From Deltaproteobacteria bacterium (lineage in GTDB: Bacteria; Desulfobacterota; DSM-4660; Desulfatiglandales; Desulfatiglandaceae): DNA of 8,208 nucleotides. This document shows, piece after piece, positions 1-6,206 of this stretch (its first letter is position 1; each line of letters begins with the position of its first letter). The DNA lies in NCBI GenBank assembly GCA_029932035.1, contig JAOZQV010000159.1:1-8208 (forward strand), given 5' to 3'. Position numbers and translations under genes: made by a program. The notes beneath the pieces are model-generated. The model made no database searches. It had not been told where the DNA came from and saw nothing but the letters and a program-made list of their open reading frames with translations.

Positions 1-16
1 GAAGCGACTTCCACAA

Positions 17-48
17 ATATTCAATTTTCAATATTCAATAGTCAATTC
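17..48. repeat. AT-rich short-period repeat upstream of lpdA
   Basis: The stretch is built from imperfect reiterations of TTCAAT / ATATTCAAT with a period of about 7-11 bases. Read on the opposite strand it is a TTGAATATTGA-type repeat. It lies just upstream of the lpdA ribosome binding site. Similar low-complexity TTGATTG-like and AATTTCTAATT-like stretches occur at 7377-7412 and 8031-8058, so this is probably a dispersed intergenic repeat and not part of a gene. No function is claimed. Confidence 0.5.
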
Positions 49-80
49 CGGTTTCGCCGGGTTGGGGAGATAGCAAAGAG

Positions 81-1514
81 ATGGCAAAAAAAATTACCAT
101 TATAGGCGGGGGGCCGGGAGGATACGTGGCTGCTATCCGCTCTGCCCAGTTGGGATCTGAGGTAACCCTTATAGAGGAAGACAGTGTGGGGGGAACCTGT
201 CTAAACCGGGGGTGCATCCCTTCTAAAGTTATGAAGAGAACGGCCGAGATCTTAAATGATTTCAAGAGGGCTCAAGAGTTTGGCATATCGGTAAAGGGGG
301 TTATCCACCCTGACATGAAGGCCCTCATGGCTAAGAAAGAGACTGTGATTTCAAACCAGGTAAAAGGGATACACAAACTCCTTGATCATAACAAGGTTCG
401 CCTTATGAAGGGGCATGCACACCTGAGAAGCCCTCACCTTGTCGAGGTGAAACTGGAAAACGGCAGAACAGTTGAAGTCCTCTGGGACAGGTTGATTTTG
501 GCCATGGGGTCCAGGCCGCTGAATATCCCGTCCTTTCCGTTTGATGGCAGTAAGGTTATATCCAGCAATGAGGCCCTCAATCTCCAGGAAATTCCTGAAT
601 CCATGTTGATTGTGGGCGGGGGAGTAATCGGGTGTGAATTTGGCTTCATCTTCTCATCCCTCGGTTCAAAGGTGACCATAGTAGAGGCGATGGACCGTCT
701 GCTTCCCATTCCATCGGTTGATAACGATTGCTCCAAGGTTATCCAGCGCGAGATGAAAAAGCGGAAGATCGATTTTATGGTCAACCGGACCGTTGAGAGA
801 GTTGAAAAAGATGGGGGGAAAACCTGTGTGACCATTGGCCCTTCGCATTTTGGCGGGCAACTGAATGAAAAACAGTTGACTCCCCTGACACTCGAGACGG
901 ACAAGGTGTTGGTCTGTATAGGACGCGAACCCAATACCGCCCATATCGGCATGGAGAAGCTCGGGATTAAGACGGACAAAAAAGGATGGATCTTTGCTGA
1001 TGAACAAATGCAGACAAATATCCCTGGTGTTTATGCCGTCGGAGACGTACTTGGACCTTCCAAGATAATGCTTGCCCATGTGGCCTCTAAAGAGGGATTG
1101 GTTGCCGCTGAAAACACCATGGATGGTAGGATGGAAATGGACTATAATGTGGCGCCCGGGGCAATATTTACAATGCCGGAAGTAGCCTGTGTGGGACTGA
1201 CAGAGATCGAGGCCAAAGAAAGGGGCTATGATATACGAGCGGACAGGGTCCTATTCCGTAATCTGGGCAAGGCCCATGTAATAGGAGAAATAGCGGGTGA
1301 GGCAAAGATAATATCAGAGGCCGGGGATGGGAGGATTTTGGGTGTTCACATGGTAGGACCGCATGTTACCGATCTTATCGCGGAGGCCACTTTAGCCATG
1401 AATAGGGAATGCACAGTGAAACAACTGGCCGAGACATTGCACCCACACCCCACGCTCTCCGAAGTCATGTTTGAGGTAGCGCTCAAGGCGCTGGACAGGT
1501 CTCTTCATGGATGA
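81..1514 (+). CDS. lpdA: Dihydrolipoyl dehydrogenase (E3, lipoamide dehydrogenase)
   Basis: This 477-aa FAD flavoprotein of the cytoplasm reoxidises protein-bound dihydrolipoamide with NAD+, as the E3 part of 2-oxoacid dehydrogenase or glycine cleavage complexes. Visible motifs, in order: the FAD Rossmann motif GGGPGGYVAA (about 9-18), the redox-active disulfide GGTCLNRGCIPSK (Cys40 and Cys45), the NAD-binding motif VGGGVIGCEFG (about 178-188), the second FAD motif GVYAVGDV (about 316-323), and the C-terminal dimer-domain HPTLSE, where His456 and Glu461 match the catalytic His-Glu pair. Length is normal for the family. The ATG at 81 is chosen because the Rossmann fold starts directly after it; GGGGAG at 64-69 is a plausible ribosome binding site. 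No partner complex gene is in the window and downstream DNA is repeats, so which complex it serves cannot be told. Mercuric and other disulfide reductases are less likely because the HPTLSE end and GGTCLNRGCIP are typical of E3. Confidence 0.95.
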   Translation: MAKKITIIGGGPGGYVAAIRSAQLGSEVTLIEEDSVGGTCLNRGCIPSKVMKRTAEILNDFKRAQEFGISVKGVIHPDMKALMAKKETVISNQVKGIHKLLDHNKVRLMKGHAHLRSPHLVEVKLENGRTVEVLWDRLILAMGSRPLNIPSFPFDGSKVISSNEALNLQEIPESMLIVGGGVIGCEFGFIFSSLGSKVTIVEAMDRLLPIPSVDNDCSKVIQREMKKRKIDFMVNRTVERVEKDGGKTCVTIGPSHFGGQLNEKQLTPLTLETDKVLVCIGREPNTAHIGMEKLGIKTDKKGWIFADEQMQTNIPGVYAVGDVLGPSKIMLAHVASKEGLVAAENTMDGRMEMDYNVAPGAIFTMPEVACVGLTEIEAKERGYDIRADRVLFRNLGKAHVIGEIAGEAKIISEAGDGRILGVHMVGPHVTDLIAEATLAMNRECTVKQLAETLHPHPTLSEVMFEVALKALDRSLHG

Positions 1515-1540
1515 TGGTGGTTCAACTTCTTATCATATTT

Positions 1541-1680
1541 TAGCCACGGACACACACAAACGTTTAATTAGCCACAGACTCACACAGACTGACACAGACG
1601 TTTATTTAGCCACAGACTCACACGGACCGACACAGACGTTTATTTAGCCACGGACCCACACTGACACACGCAGACTTTAA
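1541..1680 (+). repeat. Type A left repeat array (copy 1)
   Basis: Four tandem units begin with TAGCCAC at 1541, 1569, 1607 and 1645, giving steps of 28, 38 and 38 bases. Each unit is TTAGCCACAGAC followed by CACAC/GACAC-rich sequence and ends in CGTTTAT or a variant. There are no unique spacers, so this is a tandem repeat and not a CRISPR array. The last unit runs into the conserved TTTAAGAGATGG start of the GxxExxY remnant. Confidence 0.85.
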
Positions 1681-1683
1681 GAG

Positions 1684-1803
1684 ATGGAACTTGAAGTATT
1701 GAGCGACGGGGCCAGAGGAGCAATTTTCGAGGTGGATAGGGTTCTGGGCCTTCTTGTAAATTTTACCGATCCAGAAACCGAAATAAAGCGATTCCTGCTA
1801 TAA
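1684..1803 (+). pseudogene. GxxExxY protein remnant with internal in-frame deletion (copy 1)
   Basis: The reading frame has 39 codons. The first 22 residues (MELEVLSDG...EVDRVLG) match the start of GxxExxY-family proteins, where AI-EVHR-LG-type sequence precedes the GxGFLExVY motif. The next residues, LLVNFTDPETEIKRFLL, match the family's C-terminus. About 80 central residues of a protein that normally has about 125 are missing, including the GxxExxY motif itself and the D...ExK region of the PD-(D/E)XK-like fold. The join falls at a GGCC that could have been a short homology for the deletion. It sits inside type A repeats. It could still be translated as a 39-aa peptide, but a working nuclease-like protein is not possible. 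Family identification is from memory of the family pattern. Confidence 0.7.
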
Positions 1804-1824
1804 CATCGTTTTTTCCAGCTTTTT

Positions 1825-1856
1825 GTCTGTGTGAGTCTGTGTGGGTCTGTGGCTAA
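1825..1856 (-). repeat. Type A right terminal inverted repeat (copy 1)
   Basis: The sequence GTCTGTGTGAGTCTGTG and on to GGCTAA is the inverse complement of the left units and differs from 1568-1599 at 2 of 32 positions. The transcript of the whole unit could fold into a long hairpin. An equivalent right end is at 3322-3353. Confidence 0.85.
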
Positions 1857-1868
1857 TAATTGAATTTC

Positions 1869-1897
1869 TTGACAAACTTGGGCCGATCAAATAGAAT
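1869..1897 (+). promoter_or_regulatory. Sigma-70-type promoter (TTGACA-N17-TAGAAT)
   Basis: A perfect -35 box TTGACA at 1869-1874 is followed after exactly 17 bases by TAGAAT at 1892-1897, one mismatch from the consensus -10 box. It starts 12 bases beyond the right end of type A copy 1 and points towards the ORF at 2011 and, further on, the toxin-antitoxin pair at 2434. Transcription would start near 1904. This is a sequence match only. Confidence 0.6.
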
Positions 1898-2010
1898 TCC
1901 TTTCAAACTTTCACATAGTTATAGGTGTTGGATTCACTTCTAATAATCCCTGTATCCAGCTTTTGAATTTCATTCCTTCAATCCCGTACAATACTATCTG
2001 GAGGAAAAAC

Positions 2011-2241
2011 ATGACGACCCTTCCCGTCAAATCATTGCCAAAAGAAATCTGTTATTTAGACCCCTTGTTTATCCTCCCGCATATGGAGAGATTCCATGTT
2101 GAAATGTTTGAACCGTTTTTCTCTACCAAACCGACGACTGGGACAGGGCTGGGCCTCGGGGTCGTGAAGCGGTTGGTGCTGTTATATAAGGGGAAGATTG
2201 AGGTGGAGACGAAAGCGGGTGAGGGGACGGCGTTACGGTAG
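2011..2241 (+). pseudogene. Sensor histidine kinase C-terminal remnant fused to an unrelated start
   Basis: The 76-codon frame starts at an ATG with a strong ribosome binding site (GGAGG at 2000-2004, spacing 6). From about residue 32 on (2104-2241) it is the end of a histidine kinase ATPase domain: FEPFFSTK (F box), GTGLGLGVVKRL (G2 box), then KGKIEVETKAGEGTALR. The dimerisation domain, phospho-accepting His, N box and G1 box are absent, so it cannot be a kinase. The first 31 residues (MTTLPVKSLPKEICYLDPLF...) were not recognised. The frame could be extended upstream to an ATG at 1963, but that start lacks a ribosome binding site. It lies between type A copies 1 and 3, and the promoter at 1869 would transcribe it. 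Most likely it is a relic left by rearrangement; an expressed small chimeric protein is possible. Confidence 0.6.
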
Positions 2242-2258
2242 GGATGCCTACACAAAAT

Positions 2259-2352
2259 TAGCCACAGACCCACACGGACGTTTATTTAGCTACAGACACA
2301 CACGGATACACACGGAATTAGCCACGGACACACACGGACGCACACAGACGCT
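2259..2352 (+). repeat. Type A left repeat array (copy 3, right half missing)
   Basis: Units start at 2259 (TAGCCAC), 2287 (TAGCTAC, one base changed) and 2319 (TAGCCAC). Sequence continues into the conserved CTAAGAGATGGAACTTGAAG block that also begins the remnant of copy 1. No inverted right end follows before the toxin-antitoxin genes, so this copy is a left half only. Confidence 0.8.
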
Positions 2353-2357
2353 AAGAG

Positions 2358-2408
2358 ATGGAACTTGAAGCATTGAGCGGCAGAGTCAGAACGTCGTTCT
2401 TGAGGTAA
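2358..2408 (+). pseudogene. GxxExxY protein N-terminal remnant (copy 3)
   Basis: This is 16 codons and a stop. The start MELEALSGRVR parallels the beginnings of the remnants at 1684 and 3162. Compared with those, one base appears lost near 2392: restoring it gives the VVLEVKR-type continuation (2393-2413) expected for the family. Everything after that point is gone and the next sequence is the leader of the gene at 2434. Its identity rests on close DNA similarity to the other two type A copies. Confidence 0.55.
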
Positions 2409-2433
2409 AAAGATCCGCAATTGGGAGGATATT

Positions 2434-2706
2434 ATGGAACAAATTCAGATAAGAGAAGAGGCTTTACCTTTATTGAAATCTTCTATAGCCCTAAAAGAGA
2501 GGCTACTCAAAGCAAAATCGAAAAATTATCGTAAACGTCTAAAACTATTTGAACAAAAACACAAGATGAAATCGAACGATTTCATTAAGGCATTCAACGG
2601 GGGGACGCTCGGTGATGATGCGGAATGGTTTGATTGGCTCTTTGTCTATGAAGCATACAATAGATTAAGGGACCAGGAAAAATTGGTGGAAGGAATTATT
2701 TCATGA
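2434..2706 (+). CDS. Probable antitoxin partner of a TumE-family toxin
   Basis: A 90-aa, highly charged, probably helical protein. The N-terminal half is Lys/Leu-rich (LKERLLKAKSKNYRKRLKLFEQ). The C-terminal half has GTLGDDAEWFDWLFVYEAYNRL (about 57-78; acidic and Trp-rich), a pattern I associate with small proteins encoded just before TumE/DUF6516 genes. It starts at an ATG with a good ribosome binding site (GGGAGG at 2423-2428, spacing 5) and its TGA overlaps the next gene's ATG (ATGA at 2703-2706), so the two are translationally coupled. That order, size and overlap suit an antitoxin that neutralises the downstream product. No DNA-binding motif was recognised. The antitoxin role is inferred from context. 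Confidence 0.65.
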   Translation: MEQIQIREEALPLLKSSIALKERLLKAKSKNYRKRLKLFEQKHKMKSNDFIKAFNGGTLGDDAEWFDWLFVYEAYNRLRDQEKLVEGIIS

Positions 2707-3086
2707 CCATCCGTTATTTCAGGCGTGTTGAAGAGAGGATAAATGAGTCAGCGTGGCTAATAGAGCAGAAAAGCACGGTCACGGAGTATGATGAAGACGC
2801 TGATGTTGGTTTTATCGGGGGGCGTATTCAATTCAAGGATGGTTCTGTATTTCATTTCAAAGAAATTCTGATTGGAGAAAAACGGCATTATCGATTTCAC
2901 TATATGGATGGGGAAAATAATTTAATATCACGATGGGACACTGCACCGCATCATAAAGAACTGAAGACATTCCCTTATCATGTCCACTTACCGGATGCTG
3001 TAAAGGAATGTAAACCCGTTACGCTTATGGGTATCCTTGATAAGATAGAAGCTCTTGTCATCGATAGATTAGAGGATCTATTTTGA
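2703..3086 (+). CDS. TumE-family (DUF6516) toxin-like protein
   Basis: A 127-aa soluble protein that resembles the TumE toxin family. The signature is RWDTAPHH (77-84) followed by FPYHVHL (90-96), with an upstream KDGS-F-FKE (45-54) and Y-FHYMD (63-69) beta-rich stretch. The conserved Arg, Asp and paired His residues are intact. It overlaps the upstream small gene by 4 bases as a toxin-antitoxin pair. The stop codon TGA (3084-3086) lies exactly at the edge of the type A repeat that follows (TTTTGAGCCACAG against TTTAGCCACAG elsewhere), so the repeat may have supplied the stop. The biochemical target is not deducible from this sequence. Family assignment is from memory; toxicity is inferred. 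Confidence 0.72.
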   Translation: MTIRYFRRVEERINESAWLIEQKSTVTEYDEDADVGFIGGRIQFKDGSVFHFKEILIGEKRHYRFHYMDGENNLISRWDTAPHHKELKTFPYHVHLPDAVKECKPVTLMGILDKIEALVIDRLEDLF

Positions 3087-3161
3087 GCCACAGACCCACA
3101 CTGACACACACGGATGTTTAATTAGCCACAGACCCACACGGACACACACGGACTTTAAGAG

Positions 3162-3300
3162 ATGACAATTGAAGCATCGAGCGACAGAGTCAGGAGCGCC
3201 ATCTTTAAGGTGGACAGGGTTGCAAGACCACGGGATAGAAAATTGGCCTTCTTATAAACCTTACCCATCCAAAAGCCGAAATAAAACGATTCGTGCATAG
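3162..3300 (+). pseudogene. GxxExxY protein remnant with deletion, frameshift and stop (copy 2)
   Basis: The N-terminal part reads MTIEASSDRVRSAIFKVDRV (3162-3221), parallel to the remnant at 1684. After a deletion and frame change, the C-terminal part reads KTTG-stop-KIGLLINLTHPKAEIKRFVH (3224-3298), which matches the family's LK-TG--LGLLINF end. An in-frame TAG lies at 3236-3238. The central GxxExxY motif and the nuclease-like core are missing, as in copy 1. The deletion endpoints differ from those of copy 1, so the two losses were probably independent. It is not functional. Confidence 0.65.
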
Positions 3301-3321
3301 AAGTATTTTACCCAGTTTTTT

Positions 3322-3353
3322 GTCTGTGTCAGTCCGTGTGGGTCTGTGGCTAA
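3322..3353 (-). repeat. Type A right terminal inverted repeat (copy 2)
   Basis: GTCTGTGTCAGTCCGTG and on to GGCTAA matches 1825-1856 and is the inverse complement of the left units of the same copy. It lies just ahead of the operon that begins at 3369, so a hairpin here could affect transcription or mRNA 5' stability of that operon. That effect is inference. Confidence 0.8.
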
Positions 3354-3368
3354 TAAATGGGGTATTAA

Positions 3369-4094
3369 ATGATGAAGGTTCAAAGGTCGATAGTGGTTTC
3401 AGTGTTGGTTCAACTCGCATTTTTAACTTTTGTCAGTGGAAGCGACACCAAGCCCTCCAAGGCAGATGAGGGTGTTCCGGTGACTTCGTCTAATGAAGAA
3501 AGTGCAAAGGAGAAAGGCATGAACGATAAAGACAGGTTGACCGAGGAGGAGGGTAAATATCTCCTGAGTGTTGCAAGAGATACAATCGATCAGGCCCTTT
3601 CCGGGAAAGAAGGGCCGGAAAAAGGGGATTCTGATCTTCCTGCTCTTTTTGATGAACAGAGAGGCACCTTTGTAACCCTGACCATAGGGGGGAACCTGAG
3701 AGGCTGCATAGGCCATATCATACCGCAGGAAGCATTAATTGAAGGGATAAGAATTAATGCAATCAATGCCGCATTCAAAGATCCACGGTTCAGGCCTCTT
3801 GGCAAGAATGAGTGGAAAAGGGTCAAGATTGAAATCAGCATACTGACCGAACCTAAACTCCTCTCCTATTCCGATGCTGACGATCTCTTGAGGAAACTCC
3901 GGCCCGGGATAGACGGTGTTATCATCAAAAAGGGATATCACCAGTCCACTTTTCTTCCGCAGGTATGGGATCAGCTGCCACGAAAAGAGGAATTCCTGAA
4001 CCACCTATGCCTCAAGGCGGGTCTGGATGGAGATGAATGGAAAAAGGGAAGGATCGAAGTTTCTACCTATCAGGCCCAGGCCTTTGAGGAGTAG
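3369..4094 (+). CDS. amrA: AmmeMemoRadiSam system protein A (AMMECR1 domain), exported or anchored
   Basis: A 241-aa protein. Residues 1-24 (MMKVQRSIVVSVLVQLAFLTFVSG) look like a signal peptide or signal anchor. Residues 25-55 are a polar, low-complexity linker. From about 57 on it is an AMMECR1 domain: the L-EEGKYLL-ARDTI start, FVTLTIGGNLRGCIGHI (101-117, with the invariant RGCIG), NAAFKDPRF (133-141), VKIEISILTEP (152-162) and HQSTFLPQVW (191-200). The domain's biochemical role is not established; it regularly co-occurs with Memo-like and radical SAM proteins. It is first in an operon with the genes at 4104 and 6199. The first ATG has a weak GGGG (3359-3362) as ribosome binding site; a start at 3372 is equally possible. 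The N-terminal hydrophobic segment is unusual because most AMMECR1 proteins are soluble and cytoplasmic. No lipobox Cys is present. Confidence 0.88.
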   Translation: MMKVQRSIVVSVLVQLAFLTFVSGSDTKPSKADEGVPVTSSNEESAKEKGMNDKDRLTEEEGKYLLSVARDTIDQALSGKEGPEKGDSDLPALFDEQRGTFVTLTIGGNLRGCIGHIIPQEALIEGIRINAINAAFKDPRFRPLGKNEWKRVKIEISILTEPKLLSYSDADDLLRKLRPGIDGVIIKKGYHQSTFLPQVWDQLPRKEEFLNHLCLKAGLDGDEWKKGRIEVSTYQAQAFEE

Positions 4095-4103
4095 TTTTGA
4101 CCG

Positions 4104-6206
4104 ATGAACCTGAAGCGATTGATCATTTGGAGTATCATCGGCACGGGCATATCATCTGTCTCGACCCAGCTCCTCACCATCAGAGAATTCCTGACCCAGT
4201 TCAATGGAAATGAAATCATTATTTCTCTCGTGATCTTCTGCTGGCTGCTTATGACAGGGATTGGCGCCCTGACGGCAAAATTTGTCAAGGGGGAAGGCCT
4301 GAAGGTCTACGCCCCGCTGATTTTGATCATCGCCATCTGGCCCCTCCTGCAGATTATCGGGATCAGGGGGTTCAGGGAATTTTTCTTTATCCACGGGATT
4401 TCCCCGGGCTTTTATCCCATACTTTTCTATATCCTGATTACCATTACCCCCTATTGTCTACTCACCGGCTTTGCCCTCCCCTTTTCACAAAATGTCCTGA
4501 ATGTCAGTCATTATCCGTTTGAAAGCGGGGACCTCTATATAACGGACAGTATAGGCGATATAGCAGGGGGAGTTAGCTTCAGCTTTATTTTGGTTTACCT
4601 GCTCAAGCCCTTCCCCATAATTGCCATCACCTCTTCCCTATTGATATTAGTGGCCCTCCTTCTCCTAATTAAGCAAAGGCAGTACGTCCTCCTGGCAGGC
4701 GCCCTTATAGTTTGTTCAGGTTTTTACCTCTTTTCAACCAACAGCCGTTTTGAAACGTTTACCCTCTCCGGACAGTATGGCGACATTGTCCATTATCTCG
4801 AGTCTCCATACGGAAGGATTGTGATAACAAAGGAGGGGTCTCAACATACCTTCTGGGAATCAGGTCTCCCCCTCTATTCCGATTCCGACATCGTCTCCAG
4901 CGAGGAGAAGACGCATTATCCCTTATCCCAGTTAGACCGGGTAGAGAATCTTATGCTGGTTTCAGGGGGGTTGGGTGAGACGCTGAAAGAGGTAGCAAAG
5001 TACCGACCGGCACATGTTGACTATCTCGAGCTCGATCCCCGCTTGACCGATGCAGCGCAAGATCTCGGAGTCATCAAAAAGGCCCCTTTTCTTGAAATAA
5101 TCAACACTGATGCAAGACGTTATATAAAGACAACGCAAAAGAAGTATGACGCCATACTGATCGATCTCCCCGATCTGGATACCTTTCAGATAAACCGGTT
5201 CTTCACCGAAGAATTCTTTGCCCTTTCAAAACGCATACTCAAGAAGGGGGGGATTCTTTCCCTCAATCTGAAATACTCTCCCAATTATATAAGCGACATC
5301 GGGAAAAGGAAGCTCTCAAGCCTTTATAACAGTGCACGGATGCATTTTAAGAACGTCCTTATCCTGCCTGGCGAACAGGCCTATTTTCTCCTGAGTGACA
5401 GGGAATTGCACTCCGATATCCCATCACTCCTGAAGGCGAAAAAGATTCCGACCACTTATATTGAAGGGTTTTTCCATGGCAATGTGACCGACGAAAGGAT
5501 TAAGCAGCTCGAAGAGAGATTAGACAGGAATGAGCAGCTAAATACCGATTTCGAGCCGAGACTCATAAATATTGTCTTCCAGGAGTGGTTTATTAAATAC
5601 GGCACCCATCCCTGTTATTTTATTGCGATCCTGTTGGGCCTTACCCTGATCTACCTTGTGTTTATGAAAAGAGAAGAGTATCTTCTCTTTTCAACGGGGT
5701 TTGCGACTATGGGGGTGGAAATGCTCATTATCTTTGCCTTTCAGGTCATTTATGGCTACGTCTATCTCGAAATTGGAGCAATTATTACCGCATTCCTATT
5801 AGGGCTCCTCCCGGGCGCGATAGCGGGCAAGCAATGGCGTATCAAGATAGGTCTCAAAATAACCGTTTCTGAAATTGCCCTTTTGTCTCTGCTGTTTATC
5901 TTCTTTTTATGGATTTCATGTTTCAAAAGTGATCTTCATCCGCTGTACTTCCTCTCATTCTGCTTCCTCTTTTCATTTTTGTGCGGGTTCCAGTTTCCTG
6001 TTGCTGCAGAAATTATCGGGGAGGAAAAAAGTCCAGCGGCTGGTTGCCTTGCCGCGGACCTGTGCGGCGCTGCCGTGGGCACATTGGTTACTGGAACGGT
6101 CTTGATCCCCCTGTGGGGCATCAGGTTTGCGGTAGTTTTCTTGATCCTTGTGAAGATTTCGAGTATTGTACTTTTCATGTTTGGAGAAAAATCAGACTAT
6201 GCCTGA
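4104..6206 (+). CDS. Polytopic membrane protein with central spermidine-synthase-like domain
   Basis: A 700-aa protein in three parts. Residues 1-210 hold about six to seven membrane helices. Residues about 215-490 form a soluble domain with the fold motifs of aminopropyltransferases: LMLVSGGLGETLKEV (283-297), YLELD (307-311), NTDARRY (334-340), YDAILIDLPD (348-357) and FFTEEFF (366-372). Residues 502-695 again hold about six helices. The two membrane halves resemble each other: DSIGDIAGGVSFSFILVYLL (148-167) matches ADLCGAAVGTLVTGTVLIPL (651-670), as in a duplicated transporter-like half. The GDGG Asp that binds the amine substrate in true spermidine synthases is Leu290, while Asp354 and Asp357 are kept. 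So it probably binds a nucleotide or SAM-like ligand, but its substrate may not be putrescine. It starts 9 bases after the AMMECR1 stop with GAGGAG (4086-4091) as ribosome binding site, and overlaps the radical SAM gene by 8 bases. The true reaction is unknown. Confidence 0.85.
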   Translation: MNLKRLIIWSIIGTGISSVSTQLLTIREFLTQFNGNEIIISLVIFCWLLMTGIGALTAKFVKGEGLKVYAPLILIIAIWPLLQIIGIRGFREFFFIHGISPGFYPILFYILITITPYCLLTGFALPFSQNVLNVSHYPFESGDLYITDSIGDIAGGVSFSFILVYLLKPFPIIAITSSLLILVALLLLIKQRQYVLLAGALIVCSGFYLFSTNSRFETFTLSGQYGDIVHYLESPYGRIVITKEGSQHTFWESGLPLYSDSDIVSSEEKTHYPLSQLDRVENLMLVSGGLGETLKEVAKYRPAHVDYLELDPRLTDAAQDLGVIKKAPFLEIINTDARRYIKTTQKKYDAILIDLPDLDTFQINRFFTEEFFALSKRILKKGGILSLNLKYSPNYISDIGKRKLSSLYNSARMHFKNVLILPGEQAYFLLSDRELHSDIPSLLKAKKIPTTYIEGFFHGNVTDERIKQLEERLDRNEQLNTDFEPRLINIVFQEWFIKYGTHPCYFIAILLGLTLIYLVFMKREEYLLFSTGFATMGVEMLIIFAFQVIYGYVYLEIGAIITAFLLGLLPGAIAGKQWRIKIGLKITVSEIALLSLLFIFFLWISCFKSDLHPLYFLSFCFLFSFLCGFQFPVAAEIIGEEKSPAAGCLAADLCGAAVGTLVTGTVLIPLWGIRFAVVFLILVKISSIVLFMFGEKSDYA

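Larger units (their letters stand above)
1541..1857 (+). mobile_element. Type A repeat element, copy 1, carrying a deleted GxxExxY gene
   Basis: The unit has three parts: a left array of four TAGCCAC-type repeats (starts at 1541, 1569, 1607 and 1645), a 120-bp GxxExxY gene remnant (1684-1803), and an inverted repeat copy at the right end (1825-1856). The right end, read in reverse complement, matches 1568-1599 at 30 of 32 positions. A closely similar unit with the same order of parts is at 3085-3353, and a left-half copy is at 2259-2408. The shared structure shows a dispersed element and not chance sequence. No transposase is present and no target duplication was found. The mode of mobility is unknown; a non-autonomous, MITE-like element is inferred. 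Confidence 0.6.
3085..3353 (+). mobile_element. Type A repeat element, copy 2, carrying a decayed GxxExxY gene
   Basis: It has the same architecture as copy 1: left units at 3085 and 3123 (38-base step), a GxxExxY remnant at 3162-3300, and an inverted right end at 3322-3353. The right end read in reverse complement (TTAGCCACAGACCCACACGG...) closely matches 3122-3153. It abuts the TumE gene on the left, and its right edge is only 15 bases before the ATG of the AMMECR1 gene, so it forms the whole upstream region of that operon. No transposase is present. Any mobility is inferred. Confidence 0.6.

Noticed and set aside
48..60. Small hairpin CCGG-TTTCG-CCGG before lpdA as a terminator or riboswitch
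   Set aside because: The stem is only 4 bp with no T-run and no recognisable riboswitch core.
434..1079. Long minus-strand reading frames opposite lpdA
   Set aside because: They are shadows of an intact, motif-complete dihydrolipoyl dehydrogenase and show no family features or ribosome binding sites.
1541..1680. Possible CRISPR array
   Set aside because: The units are contiguous 28-38 base repeats with no unique spacers, and no cas gene is in the window.
1963..2010. Upstream ATG start for the kinase-tail frame
   Set aside because: It lacks a ribosome binding site, while the ATG at 2011 has GGAGG at ideal spacing.
3205..3420. Minus-strand frame across type A copy 2 and the amrA start
   Set aside because: It is composed largely of repeat sequence and antisense of the GxxExxY remnant; no protein features were seen.
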